Shown piece after piece: positions 37,267-45,935 of a stretch of 64,000 nt of DNA (positions within the stretch are counted from its first letter, which is position 1; every line of letters starts with the position of its first letter). The DNA comes from M3007 sp041392625 (GTDB lineage Bacteria; Bacteroidota; Bacteroidia; Chitinophagales; Saprospiraceae). Where the stretch lies: NCBI GenBank assembly GCA_041392625.1, contig JAWKLR010000016.1, positions 1 through 64,000 on the forward strand, read 5' to 3'. A program made the translations under genes and the position numbers. The notes beneath the pieces were generated by a model. It had not been told where the DNA came from, did not search any database, and saw only the letters and a program-made list of their open reading frames with translations.

Positions 37267-38148
37267 TCAGCCTATTTTCAGAGAGGTCATTGTCAACGAG
37301 CCTGCAACAGGTTTGTCGTTAAACACAGTCACTTCTTCATGTTCTTCTTTAAGTGCCAGGGAATACAGCAATGGTAAAAAATGTTCTGGAGTTGGAATCG
37401 CCAACTCAAATGCTTTCCCTTGCGATCTAAAATCGATCAATGGCTGATGGTCTCCGCTCAGGATATGGGCTTTCATTTTTTCATTTGCCTCCATTGCCCA
37501 GTCGTAAGCAAATTCCTCATTCAATCGCCCCCAGGCCACTTTTCTCAAATTGTGGACCATGTTGCCACTTCCAATAATCAAAACACCTTTCTCGCGCAGT
37601 CGATTGATTTCCCGGGCAAGTTCGTAGTGGTAACGCGCTGGCTGGGTGTAATCAATACTCATTTGAATAACAGGAATATCCGCATTCGGGTACAGGTGCT
37701 TAATCACACTCCAGGCCCCGTGGTCCAAGCCCCATTTATCATCCAGACCGACCGTGGTTTTGCTTACCATTTTCTGGGTTTCCCGGGCAAGTTCAGGATT
37801 TCCGGGTGCAGGATACTGCACATCGAATAACTCCTGGGGGAAGCCACCAAAGTCGTGAATAGTCGGTGGGTTTTGCATCGCGGTAACAAAAGTGCCTTTG
37901 GTTTCCCAGTGCGCCGAGATACACAGGATGGCATTGGGTTTGGCAATCTCCTTTCCTATGTTTCTGAAACCGGTAACAAATTCATTCTCCTCAATGGCAT
38001 TCATGGGGCTTCCATGACCGAGGAACAACACGGGCATTTTACCCGTATTGTCCAAGGAGGAGGTCATTTTGTTTAATTCCTTTAATTTCATCGTTGAGCC
38101 GATTATGGGTGCTAAGGCCAATAGTTTTAAAAACTGCTTTCTTTCCAT
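37267..38148 (-). CDS. ygiD: Extradiol ring-opening dioxygenase (YgiD/DODA type)
   Basis: 293 residues. Class III extradiol dioxygenase (LigB-like) with zinc/iron ligands at FLGHGSPMNAI, ISAHWETKG, GLDHGAWSV and TPEHFLPLL. YgiD in E. coli opens L-DOPA at the 4,5 position. The N-terminal 30 residues (MERKQFLKLLALAPIIGS) look like a weak export or membrane segment, unusual for this normally cytosolic enzyme; the next Met (about residue 28) would give a cytosolic form. It is last in an AraC-NTF2-YceI-YgiD row. Confidence 0.87.
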   Translation of the reverse strand: MERKQFLKLLALAPIIGSTMKLKELNKMTSSLDNTGKMPVLFLGHGSPMNAIEENEFVTGFRNIGKEIAKPNAILCISAHWETKGTFVTAMQNPPTIHDFGGFPQELFDVQYPAPGNPELARETQKMVSKTTVGLDDKWGLDHGAWSVIKHLYPNADIPVIQMSIDYTQPARYHYELAREINRLREKGVLIIGSGNMVHNLRKVAWGRLNEEFAYDWAMEANEKMKAHILSGDHQPLIDFRSQGKAFELAIPTPEHFLPLLYSLALKEEHEEVTVFNDKPVAGSLTMTSLKIG

Positions 38149-38205
38149 GTCATTTTCAACTTTTAGGCTGTATTGCCCCTCCAGATTTTTGATACACGTT
38201 GGTGC

Positions 38206-38730
38206 TTACTGTTTTACAAACTGCACTTCGGCGTTGATTTTCACTTCTTCATCTACCAATACACCTCCTGTTTCCAGCGCAGCATTCCAGTTCAAGCCCC
38301 AATCTTTGCGATTGATTTTACCGGACACTTCAAAGGCTGCTTTCTCATTGCCCCAAGGGTCAGTATTGGTACCACCGTACTCAACATTCAGGCTTATTTC
38401 CTTGCTAACATCTTTGATGGTCAGAATTCCTTTCAATCTGTATTCCTCATCATCAACTTTTGTGAATGAGGTGCTTTCAAATGTGATGGTGCCATATGTT
38501 TCAACATCAAAGAAATCAGCACTCTTCAAATGGTTGTCGCGATCGGCATTTTGGGTTGAAATCGACGCAGCATCAATGCTTACTTTAATTGGAGCAGTTG
38601 TAAAATCTTCCCCGTCAATGGATGCTTCGTATGCTGTAAAGTTTCCTTTTACATTGGAAATCATCAAGTGCTTTACTTTGAATCCAATTTCGCTGTGGCT
38701 TGGGTCTACTACCCATTTTTTTGTTGACAT
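38206..38730 (-). CDS. YceI-family lipid-binding protein
   Basis: 174 residues, a single YceI domain: WVVDPSHSEIGFKVKHLMIS, then GNFTAYEASIDGED and DFFDVETYGTITFES, ending in ETGGVLVDEEVKIN. YceI proteins are lipocalin-like barrels that bind isoprenoid chains such as quinones. No signal peptide is visible, so it appears cytosolic here. It sits 57 nt before ygiD and 52 nt after the NTF2 gene on one strand, suggesting co-transcription. Confidence 0.92.
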   Translation of the reverse strand: MSTKKWVVDPSHSEIGFKVKHLMISNVKGNFTAYEASIDGEDFTTAPIKVSIDAASISTQNADRDNHLKSADFFDVETYGTITFESTSFTKVDDEEYRLKGILTIKDVSKEISLNVEYGGTNTDPWGNEKAAFEVSGKINRKDWGLNWNAALETGGVLVDEEVKINAEVQFVKQ

Positions 38731-38782
38731 AATTCTTTCTTTTTTATGTATTTAAATTGAGTTATTGTGTGTGGGTTTGGGA

Positions 38783-39367
38783 CTATTGAGCCAGTCCAAT
38801 TTGCTTCATGAAGGATTGGTTATCCCAAAACAGATATTCTTCAACCATCTTCCCATCCTGCCATTTTCCGATGGTGGCCATGCGCAGTTTGAATTGTTTG
38901 CCGGTTGGAGGGATGGTTTTGCCCTCGCCAATAGGCATTGGCTGTGAAAATGTACCTTCCAGTTCGCCAATTACTGCTGTCCACTCACCACTTCCAAAGC
39001 GAACGGGGTGCTTTTCTATTCGCGTGTCGGGTGCAAAGGTGAACATGGGTTTCAGGGCCTCAATATGGGCCGGAGCCAGCCCCTCTGTAGTACTGCCATC
39101 CGGATAGTACACCAAAATATCATCGGCATGACTGTGGGAGAATTCGTCCCATTTTTGGTTGGTGTAAAAATCGTAGTCGAGGGTATCGAAGGACAATAGC
39201 CGGTTTTCGATAACTGCTTTTTCGGCCCTGCTGCTTTCTAATTCAGCCTCCAATGTCGTGATCCGATCCTGGAGCGCTTGCGTATCCGTATTGGTACAAC
39301 CTGCAAATGCGAATATTGCGGCTACCGCAACTGCGACTTTTCCTCTGGTAATGATATTTGTCTTCAT
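38783..39367 (-). CDS. NTF2/SnoaL-like lipoprotein
   Basis: 194 residues from MKTNIITRGKVAV (39367), with lipobox AFAGC. A short coiled coil (TQALQDRITTLEAELESS, about 28-58) precedes an NTF2-like alpha+beta barrel with YYPDGSTTEGLAPAHIEAL and FGSGEWTAVIGELEGTF, similar to SnoaL ester cyclases. No catalytic claim can be made. It follows the AraC gene by 92 nt. On its minus-strand upstream side CACCTTTG (39401-39408) is one mismatch from the -7 consensus. Confidence 0.78.
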   Translation of the reverse strand: MKTNIITRGKVAVAVAAIFAFAGCTNTDTQALQDRITTLEAELESSRAEKAVIENRLLSFDTLDYDFYTNQKWDEFSHSHADDILVYYPDGSTTEGLAPAHIEALKPMFTFAPDTRIEKHPVRFGSGEWTAVIGELEGTFSQPMPIGEGKTIPPTGKQFKLRMATIGKWQDGKMVEEYLFWDNQSFMKQIGLAQ

Positions 39368-39459
39368 AAATCTCTTTTTGATTGTTTTTAAATAACAATG
39401 CAAAGGTGAAGACAATGGCGGGCTCGCGTTTTACACTATTCGGAAGTGGTAGGGTAATT

Positions 39460-40293
39460 TTAGGAAATAAGGGTGTTTTTCATCTCGTCTCGGAACTCAC
39501 CGGGCGATTGTCCCGACTTTTTCTTGAAAACTTTTGAGAAATAGGAACTCTCGTTATAGCCCAGTTCAAAGGCAATTTCAGAAATGGTTTTATCGGTTGA
39601 GATCAACAGGTTTTTTGCTTCAATGAGTTTTCTTGTTTCAATGATTTCCGAAACACTTTGCTCCAGGATATTCTGGCAGATGATGTTCAGATTTCGCGAA
39701 GACATAAACAACTTTTCGGCATAAAACTCCACGCCTTCAGGCCGCCGGAAGTTTTCTTCCAGGATGTTCAAAAAATTGCCAAAAGAGATGTGCTGGGATT
39801 TTTGCAGCGTCTGGTCGGACGGAAGTTTCTTTTTCCGTTCTGCTTCTATCATGGTTAACAAGGCACTCAGGAGTTGTCTGATTATGGCATAGTCAACGGC
39901 CTCTTGCCGGGTTTCATCGTACATCAATTCACAGAGTGTCGTCAAGCGCTTAAAGCAGCTATCCGCCTCGAGTTCAATATTGGCCTGATTGTGATACAGG
40001 GAGTACAGCTGAAAGGTTGTTTCCGGAATGAACTCGCTTTTGAATCGAATCGCCCAGATCGCGCATTTCCCGTCGACGGGTTTGGGTATCAATCGATGGA
40101 CTTTCCCCTTGGTTACAAAGCTTACAAAAGGAGCCTGGATTGAACTTGTTTTAAAATCTATAAAATGCTCCAATGCCCCTTCAATACCAATCAGCAGTTC
40201 TTCAAAATTGTGGTTGTGCGGCTCGTCAGGAGCCTGAGATACTCGGTCTGCATCCAGTGCATCTATTTTAAATATGTGGAACAGCTTATTCAT
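39460..40293 (-). CDS. AraC-family transcriptional regulator
   Basis: 277 residues from MNKLFHIFKIDAL (40293); a start at 40347 is also in frame. The N-terminal cupin-like sensor domain carries PHNHNFEELLIGIEG. The C-terminal double helix-turn-helix (about 185-270) has EFYAEKLFMSSRNLNIICQ, then ISEIAFELGYNESSYFSKVF, the AraC signature. It is first in the leftward row with the NTF2, YceI and YgiD genes and likely controls them. The inducer is unknown; phenolic or redox stress would suit the row (inference). Confidence 0.9.
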   Translation of the reverse strand: MNKLFHIFKIDALDADRVSQAPDEPHNHNFEELLIGIEGALEHFIDFKTSSIQAPFVSFVTKGKVHRLIPKPVDGKCAIWAIRFKSEFIPETTFQLYSLYHNQANIELEADSCFKRLTTLCELMYDETRQEAVDYAIIRQLLSALLTMIEAERKKKLPSDQTLQKSQHISFGNFLNILEENFRRPEGVEFYAEKLFMSSRNLNIICQNILEQSVSEIIETRKLIEAKNLLISTDKTISEIAFELGYNESSYFSKVFKKKSGQSPGEFRDEMKNTLIS

Positions 40294-40458
40294 TTCAGCT
40301 ATGAATTTTGGACGTGTAACGGTGCTACATTCGTTCAGATATTCCACGAACGTAGCGGGATACAGAACACGTGTGGGGCATCTTTGTTCCGATTTTATTG
40401 GGGTTTTCTTTTATTTGGTGGGGTTGGGATGGTTTGTCAGGGATGGTGGAGGTGGGAC

Positions 40459-40917
40459 TTAGATTTTCATTCGTTCATCCATAAGTTCGCGGTCATAATC
40501 AAGCAACCAATCCCGGTACGCTGAATGTATTGGTTTCAATGCCTGGATATCCGGAGCAATAATGTCCAAACCGCGGTCGTCGTACATATTGAAAATCATA
40601 CTGCTATTGATATCGATAAAATAGATTTCCTTCGTTGTGCCAAAACGATGTTGATCTAATCTGGGCTTCCAGCCTGGAAAATCTGAATGACCAATGGCTG
40701 TCAAAATTTGTTGATAGTTCAATTTGTCTACGGTGGTTTTGATGACCGCTTCCATCCACTGGTCGCCTGGCTCGTAGGTACCGTAGTCATTTCGATAATG
40801 AATCTGGTCGCTTGTCAAATCCTGAATCTGGCGAAACACAAAGTTTCCGGAACGGATTCTCTGTTTTCTCCATTTGGAATAACCAGGATTTGGTATCCGA
40901 TAATTCAAATGAATCAA
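40459..40917 (-). CDS. DUF3885 protein, N-terminally truncated copy 1
   Basis: 152 residues. The C-terminal DUF3885 signature is intact: FIDINSSMIFNMYDDRGLDI and a tail resembling KPIHSAYRDWLLDYDRE. The N-terminal domain normally preceding SKWRKQ is missing and replaced by about 14 unrelated residues (MIHLNYRIPNPGY), where identity with copy 2 stops abruptly at 40880. DUF3885 proteins are small and often found near polymorphic-toxin or Rhs genes; an immunity role is suspected but not shown. The nearly identical copy 2 is at 41944-42587. Confidence 0.75.
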   Translation of the reverse strand: MIHLNYRIPNPGYSKWRKQRIRSGNFVFRQIQDLTSDQIHYRNDYGTYEPGDQWMEAVIKTTVDKLNYQQILTAIGHSDFPGWKPRLDQHRFGTTKEIYFIDINSSMIFNMYDDRGLDIIAPDIQALKPIHSAYRDWLLDYDRELMDERMKI

Positions 40918-41058
40918 TTATTCCTGAAAAAACATCTCATCCTCCATCAAAACCTCATCAGAGAAGCCCTCAGGGAGCCAAACTTTAAAATCAAATCGCA
41001 ATTGATACCAAAGCTGCTCTTCGAATGCATTATTGTAAATGCCATCAATCCCATCCAT
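40918..41058 (-). pseudogene. Fragment of an unrecognised small gene
   Basis: 46 codons from ATG 41058 (MDGIDGIYNNAFEEQLWYQL) to the TAA at 40918, followed directly by truncated DUF3885 copy 1. The frame stays open a further 15 codons upstream (reading ISNFASFEIN) before a TGA, without a start. The acidic, aromatic-rich sequence looks coding rather than random, but I recognise no family. Likely the C-terminal remnant of an interrupted gene. Confidence 0.4.
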
Positions 41059-41228
41059 ATTGATTTCAAAGGATGCAAAATTTGATATACAAAATCAAAT
41101 CGGATTTCATCTGATTAATCAGATCCGTTTGCACGCTCATAGTGACTAATTGATTCTTTACTCCCATTGGTTTTTTATTAATTTTTGCGGTCACTGGCAA
41201 TCAAAAATTTGTAGGCTTGTATCTTGAT

Positions 41229-41959
41229 TCAAATCTTCATGATTTTAATAAACGATTGAGGTAAATAGGTATTCATCTTTTCGATAAATTCATTTGGAAT
41301 TGATTGGTAATAGGCTTCGGCAATGGCAGCAGTCATAGAGGCTATGGTATCGCTATCGCCTCCTATTGAAATGGCAATTCGAATTGCATCTTCAAAATTT
41401 TCAGATTCCAAAATGCAATGATCGATTCAGGCACACTTCCCTGGCAACTCATCAAACGCATAATTTGGCGATTTCATTAATTGTCCGGTTAAGATCATAA
41501 AAAATCCTCCTCAATAAATTCCTTATCTGTGTCTTGATTTTCCTTTTCGCGCCAAAAATTGACATCGCGATTGCTTGTGCGCCTTTAATCCCTTCTATAT
41601 GATTGTGCGTTACTCTGCACTTTTTTGAGCCTCTAGGAACACTTCCTCTTTGTATCAAAGGCAAAACCTATTGGACTTACCCGCATTGCCGAACCATTCC
41701 CCAACTGTTGTATGGTCCTCTAATTATCCCAGCCAACCATTTCTTAAATGTACCCCATACCCAGCAAATGGATAAGCCCGACCATACTTTTACGTTGCCT
41801 CATACCTTTGGAATTTAAAATACAATCCGCAATAGCAATGGTCAAGACAGTATCATCCGTATATCGAGACTGCTTTGTGAACAACTCAAAGTTTGTACTT
41901 TTTAGATTGTTCTTTTCAAATCGTGAGCCGATTATATCTCCGATTATTGCTCCGCGCAT
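41229..41959 (-). pseudogene. ADP-ribosylglycohydrolase (DraG-like), multiply frameshifted
   Basis: The protein is recoverable only by changing frame several times. In order: MRGAIIGDIIGSRFE and YTDDTVLTIAIAD (from 41959); KYGRAYPFAGYG; FKKWLAGIIRGPYNSWG; GNGSAMRVSPIGFAFDTK; HNHIEGIKGAQAIAMSIFGA; YDLNRTINEIA; and IGGDSDTIASMTAAIAEAYY to the stop at 41229. TDDT near the N-terminus and GGDSDTIAS near the C-terminus are the metal-binding motifs of the family, which removes ADP-ribose from proteins or nucleic acids. Total span 731 nt is shorter than the usual about 265 codons. As with the neighbouring copy 2, lost bases explain all shifts. Confidence 0.8.
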
Positions 41960-42587
41960 GGGGCTGTTTTCATTCGTTCATCCATAAGTTCGCGGTCATA
42001 ATCAAGCAACCAATCCCGACGCTGAATGTATTGGTTTCAATGCCTGGATATCGGAGCAATAATGTCCAAACCGGATCGTCGTACATATTGAAAATCATAC
42101 TGCTATTGATATCGATAAAAAGATTTCCTTCGTTGTGCCAAAACGATGTTGATCTAATCTGGGTTCCAGCCTGGAAAATCTGAATGCCCAATGGCTGTCA
42201 AAATTTGTTGATAGTTCAATTTGTCTACGGTGGTTTTGATGACCGCTTCCTCACTGGTCGCCTGGCTCGTAGGTACGTAGTCATTTCGATAATGAATGTG
42301 CTTGTCAAATCCTGAATCTGGCGAAACACAAAGTTTCCGGAACGATTCTCTGTTTCTCCATTTGGAATCCTTCAAGATCGGAAAATAGCTGCATTCGGAC
42401 TAAACACCGCCTCGAATAATTTTATTGATCGCTCCTGCACAGTTTTGAAATACTCCGGGCTGTTTGTTTCACCAACCTGTAGGTCAAAACGCAAGCCCTT
42501 ATCCCAACAATGGAACAGCCCTTTTCGCAGGGATAAACCTGAGAATTGATTGTCAAGGATATCAAGATACTGTTGTGCCGGAGTCAA
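41944..42587 (-). pseudogene. DUF3885 protein copy 2, full length but riddled with small deletions
   Basis: It starts MTPAQQYLDILDNQFSGL with the N-terminal DUF3885 half (LRFDLQVGETNSPEYFK, RSIKLFEAVFSPNAAIF) that copy 1 lacks. Frames then change repeatedly. The 402-nt block 41967-42368 aligns with 40464-40880 (417 nt) of copy 1 with about ten indels, all deletions in copy 2, totalling 15 nt, and very few substitutions. The reading frame at its end overlaps the ADP-ribosylglycohydrolase start by 16 nt. Either low-quality sequence or a fresh duplicate that is decaying. Confidence 0.78.
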
Positions 42588-42647
42588 AATATTAATAGGT
42601 TGGAATATGAAATTGAGTGTGCGTTGTAGTTTTACAGGGCTAAATAA

Positions 42648-43742
42648 TTACCAGGGCCCGTCCTGCTTGACCTGAATAAAGTCCTTCCCGTTAAACCGAA
42701 AAAGGCCCTGTCCGGTTCCCCACCACATTGTTCCGGTGGTATCCTGAAACATGCTTTGTACACAGCAGGTGAACCCATCCTTGGGTGTATATACCGTAAA
42801 GGCATTTGGATTTAACAATGGAGCAGCGGGATCAAACCGTGTGGTACTTCCGCGTGCCGTGACCCAAATAATGCCAGACTGTTCGATGTAAATGCCCCAA
42901 AATTCGGTGCCGCCCAATCCATCCCCGGAAGTGTATTCGGTGAAGGACTCGCCATCAAACTTGCAAATGCCATCCTTCATGGTGAACCAGATATTGCCCG
43001 CCTTATCCTCTGCAATTCCTCCGGCATAATTCACACCCAGCCCTTCCTTTTCCGCAAAATTTGTGATCGCCTCTCCATCATATCGGAATACTCCTTTTTT
43101 AGAAGTCGCAATCCAAATATTTCCGGCATGGTCTTCCATCAGTCCGGTAACATTGACTGGTGGGAGTTTCTGAAATAAGGAGAAACATTGACCACCCTCG
43201 TGGTCTTCCGAAGGATTGTATCGGAACACCCCTCCATGCGTACCTACCCAAATACCGCCCGATTGGTCAACCAGAATGCTTTTTCGGCTAATCCCCAAAT
43301 GGCTTAGTCCATCTTGCTGGACGTAATGCCTGAACCTGCTCCCATCATATTTATAAACACCCTCATCGGTACCAAACCAAAGATTTCCATTTTTATCCTC
43401 ATTGATAGCAAATACACTTTGTGCATTGAAGCCTTCCGGGTTGGAAAAATAGGTCAGGCTTTTTACATCATACCGCACCACCCCTTCACCGATGGTTCCA
43501 AACCACAAATTCCCTTTGGAATCCTGAAAAATGCTTCGAATGTATTGACTGACAAGGGTGGTATCAAAATCGGGAGCAAGCGCAACAGCCTTGAAGTTTT
43601 TTACAACTTGTGGAATCGGCTTGGGGCTGCTTAAATCATTTGAAACCTTGTTGCGTTCCTGGCTGCTGCAGGCGCTTGAAATTAGTAGAAAGCCCAGGAG
43701 CAGTAGCTTGCTCCATGCCTTTATGCTAGTTTGTTTTTTCAT
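42648..43742 (-). CDS. Lipoprotein with regulator-propeller repeats
   Basis: 364 residues from MKKQTSIKAWSKLLLLGF (43742), with lipobox ISSAC. Six or more two-component-regulator propeller repeats follow, each containing GNLWFGT or GNIWxxT plus a GVxRYDG motif, for example GNLWFGTIGEGVVRYD and GNIWIATSKKGVFRYDG. Such blades form seven-bladed propellers in the periplasmic sensors of Bacteroidota hybrid kinases, but no kinase domain follows here; the protein ends QVKQDGPW. It may act as a stand-alone binding lipoprotein. A weak -7 element (TATATTTG, 43820-43827) lies upstream. Confidence 0.85.
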   Translation of the reverse strand: MKKQTSIKAWSKLLLLGFLLISSACSSQERNKVSNDLSSPKPIPQVVKNFKAVALAPDFDTTLVSQYIRSIFQDSKGNLWFGTIGEGVVRYDVKSLTYFSNPEGFNAQSVFAINEDKNGNLWFGTDEGVYKYDGSRFRHYVQQDGLSHLGISRKSILVDQSGGIWVGTHGGVFRYNPSEDHEGGQCFSLFQKLPPVNVTGLMEDHAGNIWIATSKKGVFRYDGEAITNFAEKEGLGVNYAGGIAEDKAGNIWFTMKDGICKFDGESFTEYTSGDGLGGTEFWGIYIEQSGIIWVTARGSTTRFDPAAPLLNPNAFTVYTPKDGFTCCVQSMFQDTTGTMWWGTGQGLFRFNGKDFIQVKQDGPW

Positions 43743-43983
43743 TTTCTGTACTTTGAACTGCTGCTCACTTTCGATTTTGGGTTTCCAAATGCACATCCTT
43801 ACTTCAAGCATGTATCCCCCAAATATAGTTCCTAAACACCACCGCATCGGGTAAAAACTTCAAAATACGAGCGCCCTCTCTGAAATGATTGGACATGGGC
43901 AGGCAAAATAGTACGAATTGACATCCAACTGTTATTTTGTTTTCTTACTTACTGCTTTTCAGCGCGCATTCCACAAACCTTCT

Positions 43984-43991
43984 TACCTTTG
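43984..43991 (+). promoter_or_regulatory. -7 promoter element 8 nt before the ABC-F start
   Basis: TACCTTTG matches TAnnTTTG and lies 8 nt before the ATG at 44000, the same near-leaderless spacing as at 29741. No TTG is present at the usual upstream distance. Confidence 0.55.
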
Positions 43992-43999
43992 CGCCCGCT

Positions 44000-45919
44000 A
44001 TGCTTTCATTGTCAAATATATACGTCCAATATGGCGACCGCATCCTGCTGGATTCGGTCAATCTCGTGGTAAAACCCGGTGAGCGGGTGGGTCTGGTAGG
44101 CCGCAACGGTGCCGGAAAATCAACCATGCTCAAAATCATTGCCGGAGAGCAATCTCCCCACGAGGGCAATACCGTCAAACCCGCGCATTTTACCCTGGGC
44201 TATCTGCACCAGGATATGTTGCTGCCCCGGGGTAAAACGGTGATTGAAGAAACCATGGGCGCCTTCGCCGAGGTAATCGCGCTGGAAAAAGAACTGGAAG
44301 GCATTCACGAAGAACTGGCCGTCCGGGAAGATTATGAATCCGACAGTTACAACAAACTCATGGAACGCATGGGCGACCTGACCGAGCACCTCCACCACCT
44401 GGGCGCATCCACCTCCCAGATTGAAGCGGAAAAGGTTCTTAACGGTCTTGGTTTTGTACACTCCGACATGGAGCGCCTCACCGATGAGTTCTCCGGTGGC
44501 TGGCAAATGCGGATTGAATTGGCAAAAATGCTGCTTCGGCGTCCCGACTTACTCCTGCTCGACGAACCTACCAACCACCTCGATATCGAGTCCATCCTCT
44601 GGCTGGAAGACTGGCTCAACAGCTACAGCGGCATGGCCATTGTGATTAGTCACGACCGCCGTTTTCTTGATAATGTAACCAACCGCACCGTTGAAGTTTT
44701 GCTGGGCAAACTCTATGACTACAAAGCCCCCTACTCCAAATACCTGGAGTTGAGTTCCGAGCGAAAAGAGCAGCAACTGAATGCCTTCAAAAACCAGCAA
44801 CGGGTGATTGCCGACCGCGAGCGTACCATCAACCGGTTTATGGCTAAGGCCACTAAAACTTCGATGGCCCAATCCATGCAAAAGCAGTTGGATAAAATGG
44901 AGCGCATCGAGATTGACGAAGAGGATACCAGCTCCATGCGCCTCCGCTTCCCGAAAGCACCGCGCTCCGGGGAAGTAGTTGCCAAAGCCGAACAGATGAT
45001 CAAGCGCTACGGACAACACACCGTCCTCAACCAAATAGACTTCCAGATTCTGCGCGGAGAACGCGTTGCGTTTGTCGGGCAAAACGGACAAGGAAAAACC
45101 ACGCTGGCAAAAATCCTGATCGGTCAGGAACCGGCAACAGGTGGGCAAGTTACCCTCGGACACAACATTTCCATTGGATACTATGCCCAAAACCAGGCAG
45201 AAACCCTTGATCCGAAACTTACCCTGCTCGAAACCATGGAGCAGAACTCTCCGGAAGAAATGCGCCCAAAACTGCGCGCTATCTTGGGTTCTTTCCTGTT
45301 TAGTGGCAACGATGTAGATAAAAAAGTGGCGGCTTTATCCGGTGGAGAGCGTGCACGCCTCGCACTGGCCTGCATGCTGCTGCGCCCGTTCAATTTCCTG
45401 CTGCTCGACGAACCTACCAACCACCTGGACATGCTGTCGAAAGACGTGCTGAAACAGGCTCTGACGGAATACGACGGGACGCTTTTGATCGTCAGTCACG
45501 ACCGGGAATTCCTATCCAACCTTTCCTCCCGCACCATTGAGTTTCGGGACAAGCAGTTGTTTGAATACCTCGGTGATGTCAATTACTTCCTTGATAAAAG
45601 AAGGCTTGATAACATGCGTGAAGTGGAAAAGGCCACCGTACAAAAATCAAGCGGAGGTCAGGCCCGTTCGGATTCACAAGCCGGCCCGGTACTGAGCGAG
45701 GAAGATCGAAAGCAACTCAAACGACAAGTACAGCGCTCCGAACGGAGAATAGAGGAACTGGAACAGGAAATCGCCACCATTGAAGGCAAAATGGCCAAAC
45801 CGGAATTCTACGATGATCCGGGCTCCGAGAAGGTGATGAAAAAATACGGAGAACTGAAATCCGATCTGGAAGAGGCCTTTGCATCCTGGGAAGAGGCTAT
45901 GAGCAAACTCGACTCCTAA
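44000..45919 (+). CDS. ABC-F family ATPase (Uup/YheS-like)
   Basis: 639 residues from MLSLSNIYVQYGD (44000); an ATG at 43937 would run through the promoter and is rejected. Two ABC domains: Walker A GRNGAGKST and GQNGQGKTT, signatures FSGGWQMR and LSGGERAR, Walker B LLLDEPTNHLD twice, no membrane segments. The linker between them is basic. A C-terminal coiled coil (about 560-639, rich in Glu/Lys/Arg) is typical of the Uup-like subgroup, which binds DNA or ribosomes. It probably acts in ribosome rescue or assembly. It is followed after 16 nt by a small membrane-protein gene. Confidence 0.9.
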   Translation: MLSLSNIYVQYGDRILLDSVNLVVKPGERVGLVGRNGAGKSTMLKIIAGEQSPHEGNTVKPAHFTLGYLHQDMLLPRGKTVIEETMGAFAEVIALEKELEGIHEELAVREDYESDSYNKLMERMGDLTEHLHHLGASTSQIEAEKVLNGLGFVHSDMERLTDEFSGGWQMRIELAKMLLRRPDLLLLDEPTNHLDIESILWLEDWLNSYSGMAIVISHDRRFLDNVTNRTVEVLLGKLYDYKAPYSKYLELSSERKEQQLNAFKNQQRVIADRERTINRFMAKATKTSMAQSMQKQLDKMERIEIDEEDTSSMRLRFPKAPRSGEVVAKAEQMIKRYGQHTVLNQIDFQILRGERVAFVGQNGQGKTTLAKILIGQEPATGGQVTLGHNISIGYYAQNQAETLDPKLTLLETMEQNSPEEMRPKLRAILGSFLFSGNDVDKKVAALSGGERARLALACMLLRPFNFLLLDEPTNHLDMLSKDVLKQALTEYDGTLLIVSHDREFLSNLSSRTIEFRDKQLFEYLGDVNYFLDKRRLDNMREVEKATVQKSSGGQARSDSQAGPVLSEEDRKQLKRQVQRSERRIEELEQEIATIEGKMAKPEFYDDPGSEKVMKKYGELKSDLEEAFASWEEAMSKLDS

Positions 45920-45935
45920 TCAAACACCGGGTGCT

